A DNA stretch of 64,000 nt from Hetaerina americana. Its lineage: Eukaryota; Arthropoda; Insecta; Odonata; Calopterygidae. The notes below the pieces were generated by a model. It did not search any database. It worked only from the letters and a program-made list of their open reading frames with translations, and had not been told where the DNA came from. Made by a program: the position numbers and the translations under genes. Shown in pieces: positions 31,430 through 44,900 of the stretch; the stretch's first letter is position 1; the number at the start of each line of letters is the position of its first letter. The DNA lies in assembly GCA_022747635.1 (NCBI GenBank), contig JAKTNV010000005.1, positions 42,670,238 through 42,734,237 on the forward strand, given 5' to 3'.

Positions 31430-32200
31430 TCGCAACCCCCTACCAGGCTCGCTTAAGACCTTTCGGGGGCGGTGAGGCACCGGGCCGTGTCAGATACGCC
31501 GATGGGGTCGCGTCGGATTCCGATTCACGCGATGAGGTTGGGGGTAGGGCGTGCGGAATGGGGATTGAGGTGACCGAGGAAGGGGGAAATCATTGTTTGG
31601 GGGAGGGGAGAAGAAGGAGGTCGAGGTTTTTTTGGGAGGGGGGCGGGAAACTATATTCCCCCCATCTCGGACGTGTCGTGACTCAAGAGAGCTGGCGCGA
31701 TTCCCGTTCGGTGACAGCGGAGGGGGTTTTTGAACTAGGTTTTTTTTTTAAGATTCCAGACGCAGCCGGCTCGATTTTGGCGGTCCGAATTGGTGTGTGT
31801 GTGGGATGAAGGGGCGGAATAGTGGCAGGGCGAGGGGAATGGGAGCTTTTTTGTTGGGGGAGGGGGGGGGGTGGGAAGTTTTGTATTTTCTGCCATCTGA
31901 CTTTACCTCATCCATCCACCCTCGGAAATGGATTGCGGAGCGCGAGCGCAATTGATACCATCCGCGGGCGGGTGGCTTGGGGATGGGATGACTATAGAAC
32001 GTCGCCAACACAAAACGGAATGGTCGTGATGTCAAACGGGGCCACGCCGCGGATCTCGCCGATTCTCCCTGGAGAATTATGCCTTTGCAGCAAAAACCTC
32101 CTGCCGAGGAATGATTCCAGCAAACCTTTCACATTTGCTCGTGAACTTAACTCGTGATGGTGTTCGATCCATTCTCGCGGCGTTCGGCATCGGAAGAGAT
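31430..32200. promoter_or_regulatory. CpG-rich, GC-rich segment
   Basis: A sharp local rise in GC and CpG, with G-runs around 31590-31650 and 31855-31875. ORFs on both strands (such as 31282-31809) are Gly/Arg-rich and overlap, which fits composition rather than coding. A promoter-type island is possible; no start-site motif is clear. Confidence 0.3.
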
Positions 32201-32279
32201 ACATCTTTGTGGGGAATTTTTCTCGAACGTGGAGGATTTCGTCAGCGGTAGTTTTTATTCTGATTAGAAACACATATTT

Positions 32280-33990
32280 ATAGAATGGATCAATCGGGAG
32301 ATGAGATTTTTATGGGACCGAAAGATGAAAGTAGTAACGCTGGAAGAGAGCGGACAGAATACGAAATCAATCTTTTAACGACATTGTTATATTTGCAGTG
32401 GCTAGCTTATGAAGTGAAAATTTATGTAATTTAAAATGCCATGAGGCTTGCTTATCAAAGTTTAATGATAATGTGCAGGTTCTGATAGTTTGCTTGAGCG
32501 AAATTTCTATAGAAATTTATCATCACTTGGTTCTTATTTACCTAAAATATACAACATTATAAGTATTTATAATGATTTTTTGGATCATCATTATATCCAA
32601 TAAAGAGATGCTATAAACCTCTAATGGAAAAGAGAAGTAACTTGTGAACTAAAGAATGTTTTCTGCTCGAGCCGTTTATTTGAATGCTGAAGTCATTTTT
32701 GTGTAAGGTTGGAGTTACTTATTAGAGAAAGTTGATACTTAAAGCTATAAAAAATATTTTTTACGATGAATATATTTACCTATTTAAGATTTCAATGACC
32801 ATATATCTTTCCAAATGTATTTACTAAGTATTCTGTTGGTGAAAATAGTCTTTATTCGAAATCCCTTGAGTTTTTCCTACGAGACATTCCTATGATTTTT
32901 TGGGTCATCTTTTGATTACTCGTTTACTCTACCTTCGCCTATTCCGTATATTTCGTAAACTTTCCAAACCTTGCAGTTGAACCAAACTTTATTCTTAGTC
33001 CGTTGAGAAGGTGGCGAATATTTTTACATGCATTACAGTTACAGTGTCCAATGAAATGCGTATCTATTTCTATAGATTTTGAGATTCAGGGATTATCACT
33101 ACACAAAACTCCGCGAGTCACCGAAAGGACTTGCGGCGGAAGGTAATTCGGTACCATCCGAACATGCATACTTTTGAATATATATTCGACCATATACAAA
33201 AATATTCGTACTATAACACGTTTGTATGCCCCCATAGATCATGCAGTAATTATTTAAATAACTGAATTCACGTTTTTAAACAAATATAATCGGGTTCTTG
33301 TGTGCAACATCTTTATTTTTGCTTATCGTAAAAGGGGAGAACGAATGCTTTAATTATAAGTCTTTTCTGAAAGCCTACGATTTGCCTGCTGTCTTGCTGA
33401 ATCAAGAGGCTATCAGCCTAATACTTTTAAGATACTCGTATATTTCATGCTTACTCTCTTCTTGCAGCAATTATTAAAAAATCTTCCGGATTTTCTCTGA
33501 AACCTTTCCAATTCCTGAATCAAAGTTTTCTCCTATGAATCCCAAATGTTTGCTGCGTATTTCAAATGTAGCGGGGTAAAACCTATCTCCTACTTTTTCA
33601 TCACATTTTATCCATAACCAGTCATGAATCAAAACTTTTTTCAGGGCTTACCCCTTTGTTCTTGTGATCTTTGTACCACATTAGAACTTTGATGTCAGTG
33701 TAACATACAAGTATTTCGCCTGTTGCTAGAGCTTCGTTCTTTTCACTCTATTCTTCTATTAAATGGAAGAAGGGACCATTTGGTCTCAATTTCGCCCAAA
33801 TAAAGACCACTATCTATCTATCTATCTATCTATTCTAAAGTTTAACTCTTGATTACTTTCTTCTATTCCAAAAATTCAGAACTTTGCATTTTCTGATATT
33901 TTATTTATAAGTCCTAATCCTTACGCCATTCCGATTGCAGGAGTAAATCTCTATTTTATAAACTTACTACCTGCCGGTGCCCCTCTTTCT
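32280..33990. other. unannotated stretch with (CTAT)n
   Basis: A (CTAT)n run lies at about 33811-33831. Nothing else is recognised. Confidence 0.4.
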
Positions 33991-33999
33991 TGGTAAATA

Positions 34000-34630
34000 A
34001 GTACCATGTGCAAACATCTTAAGGTTGCTACTAACGCGGGAACCCAGGTCGTTATATTTTACAGGGGAAGTGCGGTCTCTTAATCAATTTCCTATGGTAC
34101 TTCTGACGTTGAGTTCTCTTCTAATGAGGTCAACCTGTCGATGTCTAATTTTTGTTTCCAGTTAGATATGCAGTCCTTAATTCTAGGTCACTTTCTCAAT
34201 GATACCTGCATATCTTAGTTTGCTTATCAATACTATGTGAGAAATTTCGTCAAAGGCTTTCTTGAAATCTTAAAATATACCATCTACTTGTGTATTCCCC
34301 ATCCTCCGAGTGTAGGGTGTCATAAATTAAAAAAAAACACTACTATGTTTTCCGTAATCTGATTTCCCAAAAACCCGTGCTGGTTACAGCACAGGAGGTC
34401 CTTTTCTGCAATCGGGAAAGTGCATTATTTTGCTAACGATGTATTTTTAGATTTTGCAGGATATCGATGCAAAAAAGGGCTTTAATTACTTAGGTCTTCC
34501 CTGTAGCCGTATTTACAAAGAGAGAATATGTGAGCTATGTTCCAGTCGTGAGGTAGGTACGGAACCTTCTTGTATTGACTTATAAGAAACTGTTCAGTGT
34601 CGTCAGCAAGTTTCTATATTATTCTAGCGC
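34000..34630 (-). pseudogene. CR1/Jockey-like reverse transcriptase fragment
   Basis: On the minus strand, across frame changes, I read YKKVPYLPHDWNIAHI (near 34570-34535), REDLSNY, SISCKI, QHGFLGN (near 34375-34355), QVDGIF-stop-DFKKAFDE (near 34300-34255) and KLRYAGI. The order matches fingers and palm motif A of non-LTR reverse transcriptases of the CR1/L2/Jockey type (PDDW, NYRPISLTS, QHGF, DFSKAFD). The catalytic FADD region is not found. It is distinct in motif style from LINE families A and B. Confidence 0.7.
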
Positions 34631-34639
34631 GGCTTGCTT

Positions 34640-37600
34640 TCGGATGAGGGGTTTTTTTATATTTTGGAGCTGTTCCTGTTTTTATTTACTTACTAAATGC
34701 CGCTATGAATTCATTGTTGCGTCATCTTGTTTTCTTATAATCATGTTTGCATCTGAGTGGAATAAATTTCTTTGTCTCGTCACGTATAGTATTCATAAAG
34801 ATTTTCCATATTCTTCCCTTATATAACACTGTGGTGGCTAATTCCCTTATCTAAGTAACCATTTTATCATTATATCTGATATTAGACATAAATAAGCTTT
34901 TTCCTCGTCTTGGAAATTTAATTTAACTGTATGTTTTGAGAAGAATCCGGCGAACATATTCTTAAGGTTACGACATGAAATCCGTTTTTGTCGGTTTTCC
35001 TTCATGCCCACTCTTTTCCTAATCCAATTATCTACCTGCGTAGTTCACGATCCATCCTGTAATTAAAGTCACCTCCAAATGTATTTCAGGGTGCTCTTCT
35101 GTCATGGCGTAAAACTCCCTTCCGTCGTAAACACCTTTTAGAATATTAAGGTAAAAGCAGTTCAACATTATGCGGATTAATTTTCTTCATTCTACCCTCT
35201 GCTTATACAAATTTGTTGGGAGCGAGGATGACCTGAACGTGTAATGGGTCATTTCCGTTGCAATAACCGGCTTATTGGAGAAAATACTTCCCTTGTACAC
35301 ACAGGAGAAATAGGGAGAAAGAGAAAAGAGTAAAATAAATGGCGATCATTGCTAGCCTAGTTTACTGCAAAGAAGAAAAAAATACCCAACAAAGAGCAGC
35401 ACGAACTAATGGAATTTCCGCAAATTAAATACTTGGCGGTCGGTATTTTTGGGGCCATCACCGGACGTGGAGAAGCAAGAGAAAACTTGGAAGCACAACA
35501 CATGGGCTCACACTCAAACACATTGGCGGGGAACTAAACAAAGCTTCAGCTTTTCCGTCGCTCGGCACCACCGCCATCCTCTGTCTGTTGATGACACTCT
35601 CCTCATATCCAAAACGAAGCTTTCCAAAATTTTCCTTTGAGCGCGGTACAAATGCACTGACGAGAGCGAACCGATAAAACTGCACATCACACGGCCTGGT
35701 TTGTTGCATCCACGGTCTCCAATGGTCTCCCCCTCCCCCCCTTCTCCATAAGAGCCTTTTAATTTTACATTCGGAGTACGGGCGACGCGCAGTACTTGAA
35801 TATGGTTTTCTTCGGATATTCGCGCATTATTTACATGTATGTATTCATCACGCGGCCGGTGGATGTCACATGAGTTTTAGCGACGGATTGATGTCGGAGT
35901 GCGTTTGAAAGATGATTAATTCGAATGCATATGTTTCATAAGGGGAGGTTTTTTTACTCATCTGTCATGGATTCGTTATTTTGATATATATGTCGAGAGA
36001 GGAGGATATTTTACTTTGAATCTCAAGTCGTTCATAGATACAAAAATGTCTGGCTCGTAAAATATTTGTATTACTGTTTTATGTAGTTTTCAACCCACCT
36101 TGGCCACGGTTCTTCCTACTTACCCCAATGCAGTTTTTTGTTCCACTTCCATTACATTTGATATAGGAAACGCAGTCGTTGCCAGATGAAATGTGAACCA
36201 CTGGGGATAAGCGCGAAATCCCTTAGTTTGCGGTTTTAAATTATGCCACATCAATGTAAAGGAATAGGAACAACATATGAGAAATTTCAGGTGCTCATTG
36301 ATGTAGCTGTAAAATATTGGAATCAGTGAAAAATAACCATCAAGGTGTATTAATCAAAATGTCGTTCATTTCGTTATCATGAATCCTTGAAATTTAACCA
36401 ACCTGTTATTTCCAGGCGATTTTTGAAAAATCTCGGAATCTGCATCCGAGGTAATGCAACTTCCGTACCTGAGGATGACGCCGATGCGTTGAGACTGGTC
36501 ATATCTAATAAAAAAGTGGTGGAAAATGCATTGTTTTTTACCTCAGTCATAATGTATTTCCACAAAGTTAAGGCTGAAAACGTCGAATGTAATCCACCAT
36601 GTTAAGCTAAATTTATAATGAATCCATTTAAATTTGAGGAAAATTTTAGCATCATGATTTCACCTTTTCTTCTCAAAGATATTATTTTCGAACATAAATC
36701 CCTTGAATTCATACATCAGCTGATTATTTCGGCATAAACTCTGCCGTCAGGCTTATTTCATTTGACATGAAAGCTAGTGTTCGGATGGGCTTTTTGTTTT
36801 AGATATTTGGGTACAATTAATAAGATTTGATAAAAATAATACAAGTACGCGCTTATGCTGGTATTAATGCCATAATTTATATTGATTTTCGTAAATAGTA
36901 AAAAACAACAAAAAAGATGAAATGTATCAAAGTCTTACATTTGTAAGCATTGTGCAAAGGTAAAATATCAGTAACAAGTGCACAGCAGAGGCAAAAAGTG
37001 CAATCAATATTAGTACTAAAAGCGAGCGGTTTTTTCAGCATTACCTGCCTCTAATACAGCTCTTTTGCTAAATTAATTCCACTTTCATCCACTAGTAGTG
37101 AGTGTTTTACTTTTTCTACCTCTTTATTTTTATATGTTACATTTAAATTTCAATGTTATTGTTACCCACTACGTTATCTTTAGATTATAGCTTAATATCA
37201 TGGTTAAATGGTTCGTATATTTTTTTGTTATAATGGGGTGCAAGTCATTGGGCTCTTATTTTAGTTCTTTAACTCTGGCAGCATTTTGGAACTTGTTGAT
37301 AAATTCAGAGACATAATCAATTGATTTCTTAGGAGCTCCTACGACTGAGGTCACTATTCGAACCGTCAACCTGGCATAAAAGTCACTTTATTCCCTATGC
37401 AGCATTTACAACGAAGGTGAAATATCAAATCAAGACTTTCGGATTAGGACACAAATATGTTACCCTGCATTGCTGAAATTATATTAAACTGTAGGTCAAT
37501 TCTTAGTTTTTAAACAGAGGAGAGTACAGCAAAATATTAAATTATGGTAAACTCTCGCATTTTAGCCCTTGTTAGTAAACGCGGGCTGAATTTAAGACGA

Positions 37601-38470
37601 TTGAAATTATTTGCATTTAATGTTCAATGCCTAATGTAAATTTGGAAAACCAAAACTAGAAAACTGCTGCCATTTTGGTGCCTCAATTGTTCATTTACAT
37701 GGTTAAAATATTTCGTCATTCAATATTTGTACTTTTCCATCGATAGGAAGAGTTAAAAATATTTTGCTAACGCTTAAATTAGGTTATGTGAAACACGATT
37801 TTCTTATTTTTATGTTGAAAATAATCTTAATAAACTAGTATGAATATATATATCGTCAATAATACCCTACCCTCTTAAAGTCTAGCTCTATTAGTGTTTC
37901 TTTTGCAAATTTGGTGTGTAAGATTTGATGAGTGTAAAATATTTTATGAATATTAGTACAAAGTACCCTGAAAGCTACCCCTAGTCTGTGTGGCAAGGGG
38001 TACACACCAGACTACTTTGACTGTCACTCGATACACTCCTCCCTCCCTAGCGCAGTCGGACACCGTCATTCTTATCGGTTATCGTTGGTGGGAAATTAGC
38101 ATCTCAAATCTTTTCGCTCTTAATCCCTCTAACTTTATTTACATGATCTCTCCTACCGTGATACGATGGGACTAATAATATATTTTCAACATCATCACTA
38201 AACAGACATCAATATGAAAACAATGCAAGGCATTTAATCTGCAATTTAACCTTCTTTCCATCAGTCATTCCCAATCCAGCTCCTCGAATAATTTTGATAC
38301 GCTACTCAAATTATCATAATAACATTGTACAAATCTAGCTTCTCCATGCTGCGCGCGATCCAATTCAATAGTCACTCTAACTTCATGAGGATACTCCATA
38401 TAAATGCTGAAGCAGAATGGACTCCCTATTAAAAAAATCACTGAAGAGCGCGCAGGTAAATTAGCGGAGT
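34640..38470. other. unannotated stretch
   Basis: About 37962-38008 (CTGAAAGCTACCCC, then TGTGTGGCAAGGGGTAC) resembles dispersed repeats near 16785 and 49141. Otherwise I recognise no gene or RNA. Confidence 0.4.
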
Positions 38471-38475
38471 GAAAG

Positions 38476-38882
38476 TAGCAGCGTTAGCTGGGGAAAACAA
38501 CGCCATTTTCAGTGATTACCAAGGAGTGGTCTATCAAGCATCGAGGCTTTGTCGTAGACGCGTTCTTCAAGAGCAATAATAGTGTGGTGACGACGCAGAG
38601 AGCACTGTGGTCTAGCGATGAAGCGCATTCTAATTTATAAGAGTTGCACCAACGTTGTACAGCATTAAGATCATCTGTCAAGGCTACTTTATTCTCAGGA
38701 CTGTCTCTGTCAATCACTGTATCATTGGCAAATGAACGTATCTTACTATTGACTACGAAGTCAAAGTCATTCACGTAAAGAAGGTAAGAAAGAGGTCCGA
38801 CAACACTTTCCAGAGAAACGTATCCCGTGGCTTTGGCTCTCCAGGGAGTTCTGGTAACCGAAAAATCACACTGCTCGAGTGA
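38476..38882 (-). pseudogene. non-LTR reverse transcriptase fragment
   Basis: The minus strand reads SLESVVGPLSYLLYVNDF (motif B; usual form QGSVLGPLLFLLYINDL), then KIRSFANDTVI (catalytic box FAND instead of FADD), then DLNAVQRWCNSYKLE. These are in one frame with normal spacing, as in Jockey/CR1-type elements. After KLE the similarity to RT is lost although the frame stays open to 38484; that part may be a different inserted repeat. Confidence 0.75.
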
Positions 38883-38903
38883 AACAGGATACGCAGAGAG
38901 ATT

Positions 38904-38971
38904 TTCCCGGGAATCGGACCCAGACCCTCTGGTCAGTAATCCAACGCTCTACTACTGGACTACCACTTCCC
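38904..38971 (-). repeat. tRNA-like fragment beside RT
   Basis: The minus strand carries an A-box-like TAGTCCAGTAGTAGAGCG, an arm GTTGGATTACTGACC and a B-box region GGGTCCGATTCCC. There is no matching 7-bp acceptor stem, and the anticodon stem is weak. Probably a tRNA-derived SINE or pseudogene. Confidence 0.5.
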
Positions 38972-38989
38972 ATTAAATTTTAATATTAT

Positions 38990-41900
38990 CGGTAAATGCT
39001 AATGATTACGGCGAATTTTTATGTGGTATTTTATAACCGACGATTGGGCGTTTTTGAAATATTCTTGCCTATTTATTTCATAGTCTGAATTACATAAAAG
39101 CTCATGGATCTGTAATTATGAGAAATTAGTTCAGAAATCAGTAAATGAAATGTTAAATTTTATAAAGATCATGGGATTAAAAAAAATACCGGAATATAAA
39201 AACTAAGAGATGAAATATTCTAACTTAAGTTGCATTTTAATGGAGGAATTAAAATTTTATCTTGTATATTTCGATGAATGTATGTTACATTTAGCAAAGA
39301 GTGTTTCAATCAGTCATCTTTGACTGGTGTTACGTCATCGTTCGCAATTCCTTGAGTTAGTATATTTTTTGTCGATTCAGACAAAGCTTTTTTCGGCGAA
39401 GTTTTTCAAGACTGGAGGCCAATCAAGAATGAAAACAGATTGTTATTTTCTCTGAGAAAGAGTCGGAATAAAATGTCGGAATAATTTGGGTCCCACTCTA
39501 CTCGTTCATCTTATATGAGCCAAGAATGTCGCGTAGCAGTTAGTGGCGATGTCAAAAAGATGCCGAGTTTTTTTTACCGGAAACTAATTAATTCTCTTGG
39601 AGCTGATAAGGTTTTTGTTACATGTCGGAGAGGGATGCTGAATTTCTTTCGTAACCAGGAAGATAAAGTAATGGAGTAGTTGGGTAAGAAAGATAATGAA
39701 GAGGAGAATGAATATATCTAAAGTTAGCACTTGATCTCTCTCTCTCGACTCTTATCATGTCCAATGGAGAAAAGCGATCTAAGTATAGTCATTTCATCAG
39801 AACTATACGATAGAATTCCATGCATGTTGTGGGAGGTGATCACAGGAGAATCAAAAGCCAAAGACTAAAACGCAACTAAAAGAAAAAAAAACTAAAAAAT
39901 CCTAATTTTGCCCACAGGTTACCTTTCTCCTCAACTATTACCTCACGATGCTCCAGAGAAAAAATTAATTTTCAAACATTTAAAAATATAGAAAAAGATA
40001 ACTCGCTTTATGATTAATCTCCATGCAAGGGCACACAGAGGTACATCATTATTATCTCATCCGGAATCTTGGATAAATAACAACTCGAAACTCAGTTGAA
40101 CCTTTTATTAAATAGGCTTCATTGTGATATTTTATTGTGTCATCAGAAATAATGCAAGACAATTAAAATCAGGAATTTGAGAAACAAAGACAGGAATGGC
40201 GTTAAAGAAGTTGATTCAAGGTCTCCTTTATCCATCGCGTATTTGGAGAAGTCAAGGGAACGGAGTGCTCAGAAAATAATATGCAGAAAATAATCACAAA
40301 TTTTTCCACTCCTATATCATGGCTTGTGTCCCAGTCTTTTTATTTACAGGTCGTTTTGACAGCTTGTGGAATACGTGAGTGAAAGTAAATATGCAGGATA
40401 GCACCCAGTCGTATTCCGTTGGGTTTCAAAATCTGAAATTTAGGGGCTGGAAGTATATTTGAATGGCTCCCTGAAGAAATTTTGTGTGCGATACGTGGGG
40501 TTTGAATCCTAATGCAATAAAAAATGAGCAATCTTTCAAGCAAGTGAATGTGACTTTTTCACGACGAACGACCGGTGCAGACGCTTACAGAGATTTAACA
40601 TGAAAGATTGTGAGAGACGACGATTTTTTCTTGCTCGGCTAAATATTCTATCAAAAAGTCAAAAAGAGAGCATCCTGAGAGAAATGGGAAAAGAATCCCA
40701 GGCACCAATTTCTGCTAGAATCAAATTTTATCTCGAGTTTCGTACGAGAAAATAGTATTTTTTTTGCTGAAAGGAGAAAGTGTTCAGCGAGAATGTTGGA
40801 TTAGTGAGCAACGGCAGAAATTTTTTCGATTGCTGCACCAGAATCTGTGAAACCTCGTTATGTTAGTTCCTGTGTGCTCAAATCATTTGTCAAAAGGAAC
40901 AAGTTCGGTGGACGTTGCGAATCATCATTACTTTGACGTCATCGCAATTTTTACCACCAAACAATAACGCGAGATGAGTTTCTCGGTGGTGAGGAGCGTG
41001 GGGTGGAATGGATGGGAAGGGATTGCATTGGTTTCAACCGCTAAATTTTGCGATACGGCAAATTTTGAAACCTCAATTCCGTCAAACATCCCGAGCCAAC
41101 AGAAGTGTAGACTGTATGGAAAAAATTGTAATCATGGTAATTTGCGGTACGAAGTTTTAACCTTCTTGATTTAAGGATCAATCGATTCGGGTTACTTGTT
41201 GGAATAAAGTGATTGTTCATTATCATTAGATTCCGCCTAAAAAATTGACAACGAATGCTCCATTGATTGATGACCATCACCCCTTCCGATCTCTGATTAA
41301 TGTCCTCGCAGATTCAACAGACGGCGATGACTCCGTGAGCAGGGTGCATTTCAATTGGAAGTTCAAATAGCAAAATGCGCAAGGAAAAGAGGTCGAAGGC
41401 GGTTGGCAGTATTTATTTCCGCTTCCGAGATCCCATCTGGGGATAAATACCGTCGCGGCCGATGTGAACACCGGGATGAATTGAGACCGGGCAAAGCGAC
41501 TTGTATTATTACCCTGCTCGCCATGCAACCTCAAACTACGGCTCCCTCTGCGGTTTAGCGTAGAATACGAGAATCTAGTTGTAGCACATAGTTATACGGT
41601 GGATTTAGTCTTGCATTCATAGCATTCCATATTAAAGTGTGCAAATGCTCATAGCTTAAAAACTCTCATACACCCAGAAACATAACTGTGGGAAATTTTA
41701 CAGTATACATATATTTTTATTTATTTATTAGAACGGCACATTCTTAAAGGGTACACGTGATGATAATGACGTTCAAACTATTATAAACGTATCGAAGGAC
41801 CAAAAATAAAAATTGTTTGAGAAATTTAAAAAGTTGAAATATAAATTCTCAGTATACCTATCCATCAGATCCAAAGTTTATGTATCTTATTTTATACTGG

Positions 41901-44900
41901 TAGACTGAGCAGCCAGTATGATACTAGGTCCTAAGAATAGCATCGGTGTCACATTAAATCATAGAAGTTGTGTTTCCCCATACAAACTTCCTTATAGGAT
42001 GATTTTTCGAGTTTGTGCATCATCCCCCTTTTCCAGTTAATCTGTCGCACATTTTCTTTCTTTTCAATGATTCATACATTTTAGAACATCAGTTCCTTTA
42101 AAAACTCTTTCACTGGTAGAACCTGGAATTTTGTCCTATATTCCTAATGTAGCCCTATATTTCAAATGTGTTATTCTAACTCACGACCTCTCTCGGGTGA
42201 AGTATGTCAGGGGAAAATAAATTCTAATTTTATGCCAATTTGTCCACATACTCCTCCGGAGAAACATATATACCCAAATCCTCCTCCGTGGAATATATGT
42301 CCACGTATTCCAGGTCTTTATGTGGAGAAGCCGCCGAAAAATCAGTATTTATTAGAAGAGAATTATGGAGGTGCGATCTGAGGGTTAAAGAGCGATGATA
42401 ACTTTCTCTAGTTAGTCCTCGTTATGGAATATTTTGCTGGCATAGGAGATCCTCAAGGAGTCGGTTTGTCTTAATTAGATCGTGAGCAGTGAAGATGAGC
42501 TTTCTAAAACGCTGTCATAATAAACTTTGTTGTGTATCTAGAGTATTAGCTAAACTACGTTGAGACAGATGACATTTATTGCATGAAATGGAGTGCATAA
42601 TAATTGCACTAAGGGAAAACGCATCAGTGAAAAAATATTTTTTCACAATTAAAACGTATCCAACCACATTGTCATTATTTCCTCCAAACCTTATTTTATT
42701 TCAATTATTGTTACCACAATCGAATTATAGAATATAATCGTATGTACGTATAAGCGATGTGGATTCGATGTGCTCTGTATATTTATGGGGTTTTCACGGT
42801 GTTCATTGGAACCGGCTGAAAGCAGTTACCACAGCTTTCCAACTAGCGTAACTTTAGTCAAAACCCAAGTTAACAACCACGGTAAAAACCCAAAAAACAT
42901 TTAGAGCTCGTATTTAATTGTATCTGTCAATTTAGCAACACTGAGCTTTGATGTTACATGTCTGACTTAGAATGTGGAATCGTCCCTTGCCACACACCGT
43001 GGTGGTGGCTTTTAGCGCATTACATAGGCGTTGATGGCCTACAAATATATGTGAAAAATATAGCAAATATCCTTTACTCACTCATTACATACAGCTAGGG
43101 TTTCATAAAGGTAAATCTCCATAAATTTAAATAACTATTGGAACATAATCTAATTTCTTAGCTATAGAATTCACCGATGGCGTCTAACAGTTAGCCTTAT
43201 AATCAATATAAGGCCTCATTCTTACAAAATTACATACCATCTTTGCTTGTTTAATTATTATAAAAATATTCGATGCGCTTAATGGGGTGGAGAACTTGAT
43301 AAAGATTTTGACCAATGACAAATACTAAAAATACATTATTGAAAGACTTCCCTAAGTGTGGTTTTGTCCTACGTATCACCTTACGCATTCCAATTAGCAT
43401 GCATGCTGTGGAAACGTTCTGTTTTATGTGAGAAATTTCATGAAATAGAAGACATGCGTTTGTGCATCGCAGTCATAGCATGATCTATTTTTGATCGAAT
43501 GATTCCCGGAATTATCAAATACTGGGAGTATGCGAGGGTGATGCGGAAAATATTGGTAATGGGACCACTTTGTCTCAGTGGTTGCGTTATACACCTTTAT
43601 AACCAGTTGAACTGTGGACTTGGGTCGTGTTATCGCATAGTCATTGGGTATTTTTGTAGTCAAAGTGAAATATTTTTTTGGCTTCATGGAATTCCTCCTG
43701 TTTCGATGTTTCCCTTGCTAAAATTGTACCGGGACAACATCCGCTAATAGCCACGAACATTCCAATAGGAGATTCGAAAAAAAATTGATTTAGAATAAAA
43801 TTCCGCTTCTCCATTGCACTACGATGGATATGTGACATGGTATTTGCCGGATTTACATTCCATACATTCCAATCCCTAAAAAAATTCAACGAACGAGAAT
43901 TCGTCTCGAGTTTCGTCTAGTTTGTCGGATTTTGAGTGATATCACACATGGTAGATATTTATTTAGGGCCTCCTGCACTATTTTTCTATTAAATTAACAA
44001 AAAAATGTTTTCCTAATTTTTATTTTCTTAAATGCTATAGTTTTCGCTTTTATCATTCTTACTAGACTTATAGCTTATTATATATACTTATAGGTGTAAC
44101 TTATTACTAGTGGTGTCCTTTACACACCCCTGCCATAGTATGTAGGTGTTTATAGCATCTTTGAACTTATATTTACACGGACTTATTAAGTGTATGTCTA
44201 AAAATAGGGATAAAGTCGTTAAATGAATTAATTTGGAGAAAAATATAAATTTCTCACGAATAAAATCTTGATTTTCTAAGAATAAATTATTGTTTACCAG
44301 TTAAATATCCACGTTTAATGTAAATAAAAATACCCATATAATGTTACTTCCAGAAATTTAATGGCTACATATTATACCAATTCAAAACTACACCCGGGAT
44401 GGTTACAAATAGACTAATCGGCCTGATTGCCATAACTAATTTTTCTAATCATCATTGTGCTGATTATAATATTCATCAATTTAGATCGGAGAGTTTTTTA
44501 AATTAACTTAACGATATCAGCCATCTATTGGTGGAATTGAGTCATCATGAATAAGCACAACAGTCACTTGGACCGGATTATTTTACGTCTCAACGAAGCC
44601 TCGGTCTTACTAAAATAAATGTTCGTGGAATGCTAAGTAACTTTTGCTTTTTTTCTATTTCCATAAAACTTGTATTTGTTAACATATAATGAGTACTTTT
44701 GAGTGAAAATACTTTTAATTTATTTGAGCATTAATATATATTGGGTATGGAAAAAGTAGAACATTTTAGATAGAATACCAGACAAATGGAAACCTCAGGA
44801 TTGTATTTTAGGCAATATTTTGTAATTTATAAATTGAGAGCAGTATGTAATTACATGGCTTGAAACAATGAAATATAGCCATTACTACTTTTTTAGCCAC

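Noticed and set aside
31282..31809. 175-residue plus-strand ORF
   Set aside because: Gly/Arg-rich translation of a CpG-rich stretch, with overlapping frames on the other strand and no recognisable domain.
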